Source: Drechslerella dactyloides (taxonomy: Eukaryota; Ascomycota; Orbiliomycetes; Orbiliales; Orbiliaceae). Taken from it: 64,000 nt of DNA. Made by a program: the position numbers and the translations under genes. Below the pieces are notes generated by a model that did not search any database, was not told where the DNA came from, and was given only the letters and a program-made list of their open reading frames with translations. The stretch is taken from positions 2,852,001-2,916,000 of the forward strand of contig JAGTWJ010000001.1 of assembly GCA_020064725.1 (NCBI GenBank), in the 5' to 3' direction. Below are positions 61,744-64,000 of the stretch, one piece after another (positions within the stretch are counted from its first letter, which is position 1; every line of letters starts with the position of its first letter).

Positions 61744-63009
61744 TTATTCTCTTTGGCGCTGCCAGTGGGGACGATGCTCCCTATATCCGCCCCTCAGCTT
61801 CCCACAATCAGCGCACCCGTTCCATTGGCCACCACCTTGACCGTTCCCGCGGTGTTGCATAGCGCCATCCTGTCCATCGAACTTCCTCGGCAAGTCGACG
61901 CCACCCCCTGGGAACCGTCTCCTGGACGTATCGTGGAGCGGCCAAATGGACGTCAGAGTACAAACGCCCATCTTTGCGGGCCTCCCCAGAAGCCCGTCCA
62001 TAAACCAGAGACGTTTCTCCAAAAAGTGTTCAGCAACACGCGCATCGTGGAACCAGATGGCCATCACGCCCGACTTGAACCACCGGACCTTGCGCACGCG
62101 GTACTCCTCGTTGACGGGCTCGCCGTCGGCGCCTGTGCGCGTCTGGAAGGCGTTGAGCGACTCGAGGCGGCGCATGAAGGCGTCGTCGAAGTGCGTGTGC
62201 GATATGATGTACGGGTTCCAGATGTTGCGGATGACGATTCCAGCCCACTTCTCGCTGATGCGTAGCTTCTCGCCGATGACAGACAGCCAGGCTTGGTTGT
62301 CGGTTGCGAGCCAGCGCTGTTCGTGCGTCTGAAAGTTGATATTGACCCCGCATTCGGACCAGGAGAACCAGGAGCCTAGGTAGACGTCCTTGGTGGCTGG
62401 GATGGAGTGGAGGGCTGCGAGGATGACGGCTCTGGCGGCGGCGACGAGCTCGGGTTTGTTGGCGACGGCGGTGTAATTTGCTCGCAGGCGGATGGCGTTG
62501 AGCTTGTTGTCGTGTGGGAGATGGGCAAGGTAGATGTGAACCTTGCCGCTTTCCGGCGCCGGCTTGAGAGGTTGCTGGGGTTTGGTGAGAAGCTGTCCCG
62601 TGGCGTTTACAGGGATGGGAACCGGAGCAAGGATAGGAATGGGAGCGGGAGCCACCTGGGTGATGGCTGCGGCGGGTGTAGCAGGCTCGCTGGCGCATAG
62701 CTTTGCGGATATGGCTGCGATGAGCGCCTTGCCGAAGCCGCCGTCATGGTCCTCCACGACTGGCGAATCCGGTTGAGCGGCTGCTCCCGTGCCATGCTTC
62801 GTGACGGGTGTGTTTGTGCTACCGTTGACGATCAGGGGCTTCTGTCTTGCCGGAGCCGGCTTGGGTTCTGCAGGGAAGGCGGGAAGACGAGGAAGGCGTC
62901 CCTTTCTGTTGCCCATGACGGGGACGGACTGGCGGCGGGGAAAGTAGCCGTGTGGGCCGTCGTACTGGGGTGGCGGTGACGGGATATGTGGAACTGTGAG
63001 GACGACCAT
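61744..63009 (-). CDS. Lone retrotransposon Gag-like (LINE ORF1-type) protein
   Basis: Intact 421-residue ORF with an ATG start. The first 150 residues are Pro/Ala-rich and basic. From about 155 to 350 the layout resembles the Gag-like ORF1 protein of fungal non-LTR retrotransposons: a start strand VHIYLAHLPHDNKLNAIRLR, a helix ELVAAARAVILAAL, a KWAGIVIRNIWNPY strand, then VRWFKSGVMAIWFHDARVAEHFLEKRLWF, similar to the RRM-like part in front of the zinc knuckles. The usual CCHC knuckles are not clear; only CADCGK (399-404) near the end recalls one. No reverse transcriptase frame is next to it in this window. It may be a domesticated copy, a remnant or an unrelated host gene. The Gag resemblance is by pattern only. 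Confidence 0.6.
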   Translation of the reverse strand: MVVLTVPHIPSPPPQYDGPHGYFPRRQSVPVMGNRKGRLPRLPAFPAEPKPAPARQKPLIVNGSTNTPVTKHGTGAAAQPDSPVVEDHDGGFGKALIAAISAKLCASEPATPAAAITQVAPAPIPILAPVPIPVNATGQLLTKPQQPLKPAPESGKVHIYLAHLPHDNKLNAIRLRANYTAVANKPELVAAARAVILAALHSIPATKDVYLGSWFSWSECGVNINFQTHEQRWLATDNQAWLSVIGEKLRISEKWAGIVIRNIWNPYIISHTHFDDAFMRRLESLNAFQTRTGADGEPVNEEYRVRKVRWFKSGVMAIWFHDARVAEHFLEKRLWFMDGLLGRPAKMGVCTLTSIWPLHDTSRRRFPGGGVDLPRKFDGQDGAMQHRGNGQGGGQWNGCADCGKLRGGYREHRPHWQRQRE

Positions 63010-64000
63010 CTTGTGAATGTGTGGGATGAGGGCTGTTGTAGTCCCGTGGAAATTAACGTGGCGAATATGTGAGTTGGTGAGATTGCTCTTTGAGCGGTTG
63101 ATTTCCTAGATGTCGTAGATTCTGTTAATCTGGATGGTTCTATCAGGGGTATAGAGGAGCAGACCGACTTCTTTGAAGGTCGGTGCGTGGGGTTGGAGAG
63201 AGTACCGGAGGGCTTCGGTGAAAGGAAGAGGAGGGAAAATGAAGGAAGAAGAAGCTACTGACCTGATGCTGCTTGTCTCTTGTGCTTTGAATGCTCCGAA
63301 ACACTCACTGGTCCGCTGCTGCTGAGATTCTGCAGGCACCCCTATTAATATCCGCAGCGTGATTGAATACAGGTGGACACTGCTGAGATGGAAAAACCGA
63401 CGGCCTTGCAAAAGCCACGCGAGAACATAATATGTTTGAGGAGATGCGTCAGAAGAGAGAGACGGGATGGCTGCCTTCGAGAGAGATGAAGACTTAAGAC
63501 AGAGTTATTCCGTCTGGAAGCCTCTATAGATATATCGTAGAAGATGTGAAAACCGGCCGCGGCCCTGAAGCCGACATGGAGCAGAAAGGTGGAGAGAATC
63601 AAAGGAAGAACAATGCGACTAGCTACGCGGGTTGGCCTCGTATACCATGACGTTTAGTTCGGAGAAAGGTGGGCGACAACAAGGATGGTGTGCATACACA
63701 CGTGGCCCGCGGATATTTCCGCAAGTTGTACGTACCTGCATGGACACCGTCTACCTCTAGCCCGGGAGGGGAACGTAACAACAATAAAGTACAAAGACGC
63801 CTGTTCACCCGGCATTCGGACTTCCTTCGTTGCAGATGCTCGTAGCTTACTAGCACTGAGAACTGGAGCTCACTGTGCGCTTGTACACATTCCATTGTAG
63901 CACGCCTAGGGAGGGCTTCGAAGCTTCATCCATGTGAGCTCTTCTCTCTATGCTTCCGCCGCTTTCATCTTGAAACTATTGCTACATTTGATGCTTTAGC
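63010..64000. other. Intergenic region at the window end
   Basis: Holds the upstream region of the Gag-like ORF and beyond. No reverse transcriptase, terminal repeat or other gene was recognised. Short frames only. Confidence 0.5.

Overview
This window comes from a fungal nuclear genome, most likely a filamentous ascomycete (Pezizomycotina). Genes carry several short GT-AG introns (about 60-280 nt) with CTAAC/CTGAC-like branch points. A Zn(II)2Cys6 regulator and fungus-type amine oxidase, agmatinase, Rco1, Pds5 and Ebp1 proteins are present. No bacterial features, rRNA or convincing tRNA were seen. Exon junctions below were chosen by eye from reading frame, splice signals and family conservation.

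Layout. (1) 1-7.5 kb: an amine-catabolism pair, a secreted-type agmatinase on minus (cut by the window edge) divergent from a seven-exon copper amine oxidase on plus. (2) 7.5-15.1 kb: no convincing gene; this is the upstream region and leader of (3) an unusual transcription factor with two Zn2Cys6 clusters (15.1-17.3 kb). (4) 18.2-22.4 kb: an endonuclease/exonuclease/phosphatase-fold protein (minus) divergent from an Ebp1/PA2G4-type protein (plus). (5) 25.9-34.6 kb: an Rco1-like double-PHD protein of the Rpd3S histone deacetylase complex, then an HSL-type alpha/beta hydrolase. (6) 35.1-49.1 kb: a chromosome-maintenance block, with a candidate fungal sororin (minus), an X-family DNA polymerase (minus), the cohesin regulator Pds5 (plus) and DNA ligase I (plus). 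(7) 49.1-64 kb: gene-poor, with a 68-residue Cys/His-rich protein (57.1 kb) and a lone retrotransposon Gag-like ORF (61.7-63.0 kb, minus).

How the genes may work together. Agmatinase releases putrescine and urea from agmatine, and a copper amine oxidase can oxidise primary amines, so the first pair fits use of amines as nitrogen source. Pds5, the sororin candidate, Pol X and ligase I all act on replicated or broken DNA, and several ACGCG (MluI-box-like) cores lie in the upstream regions of three of these genes. The points most worth a second look are the sororin candidate about 4 kb from Pds5, the tandem zinc-cluster regulator, and the isolated Gag-like ORF.
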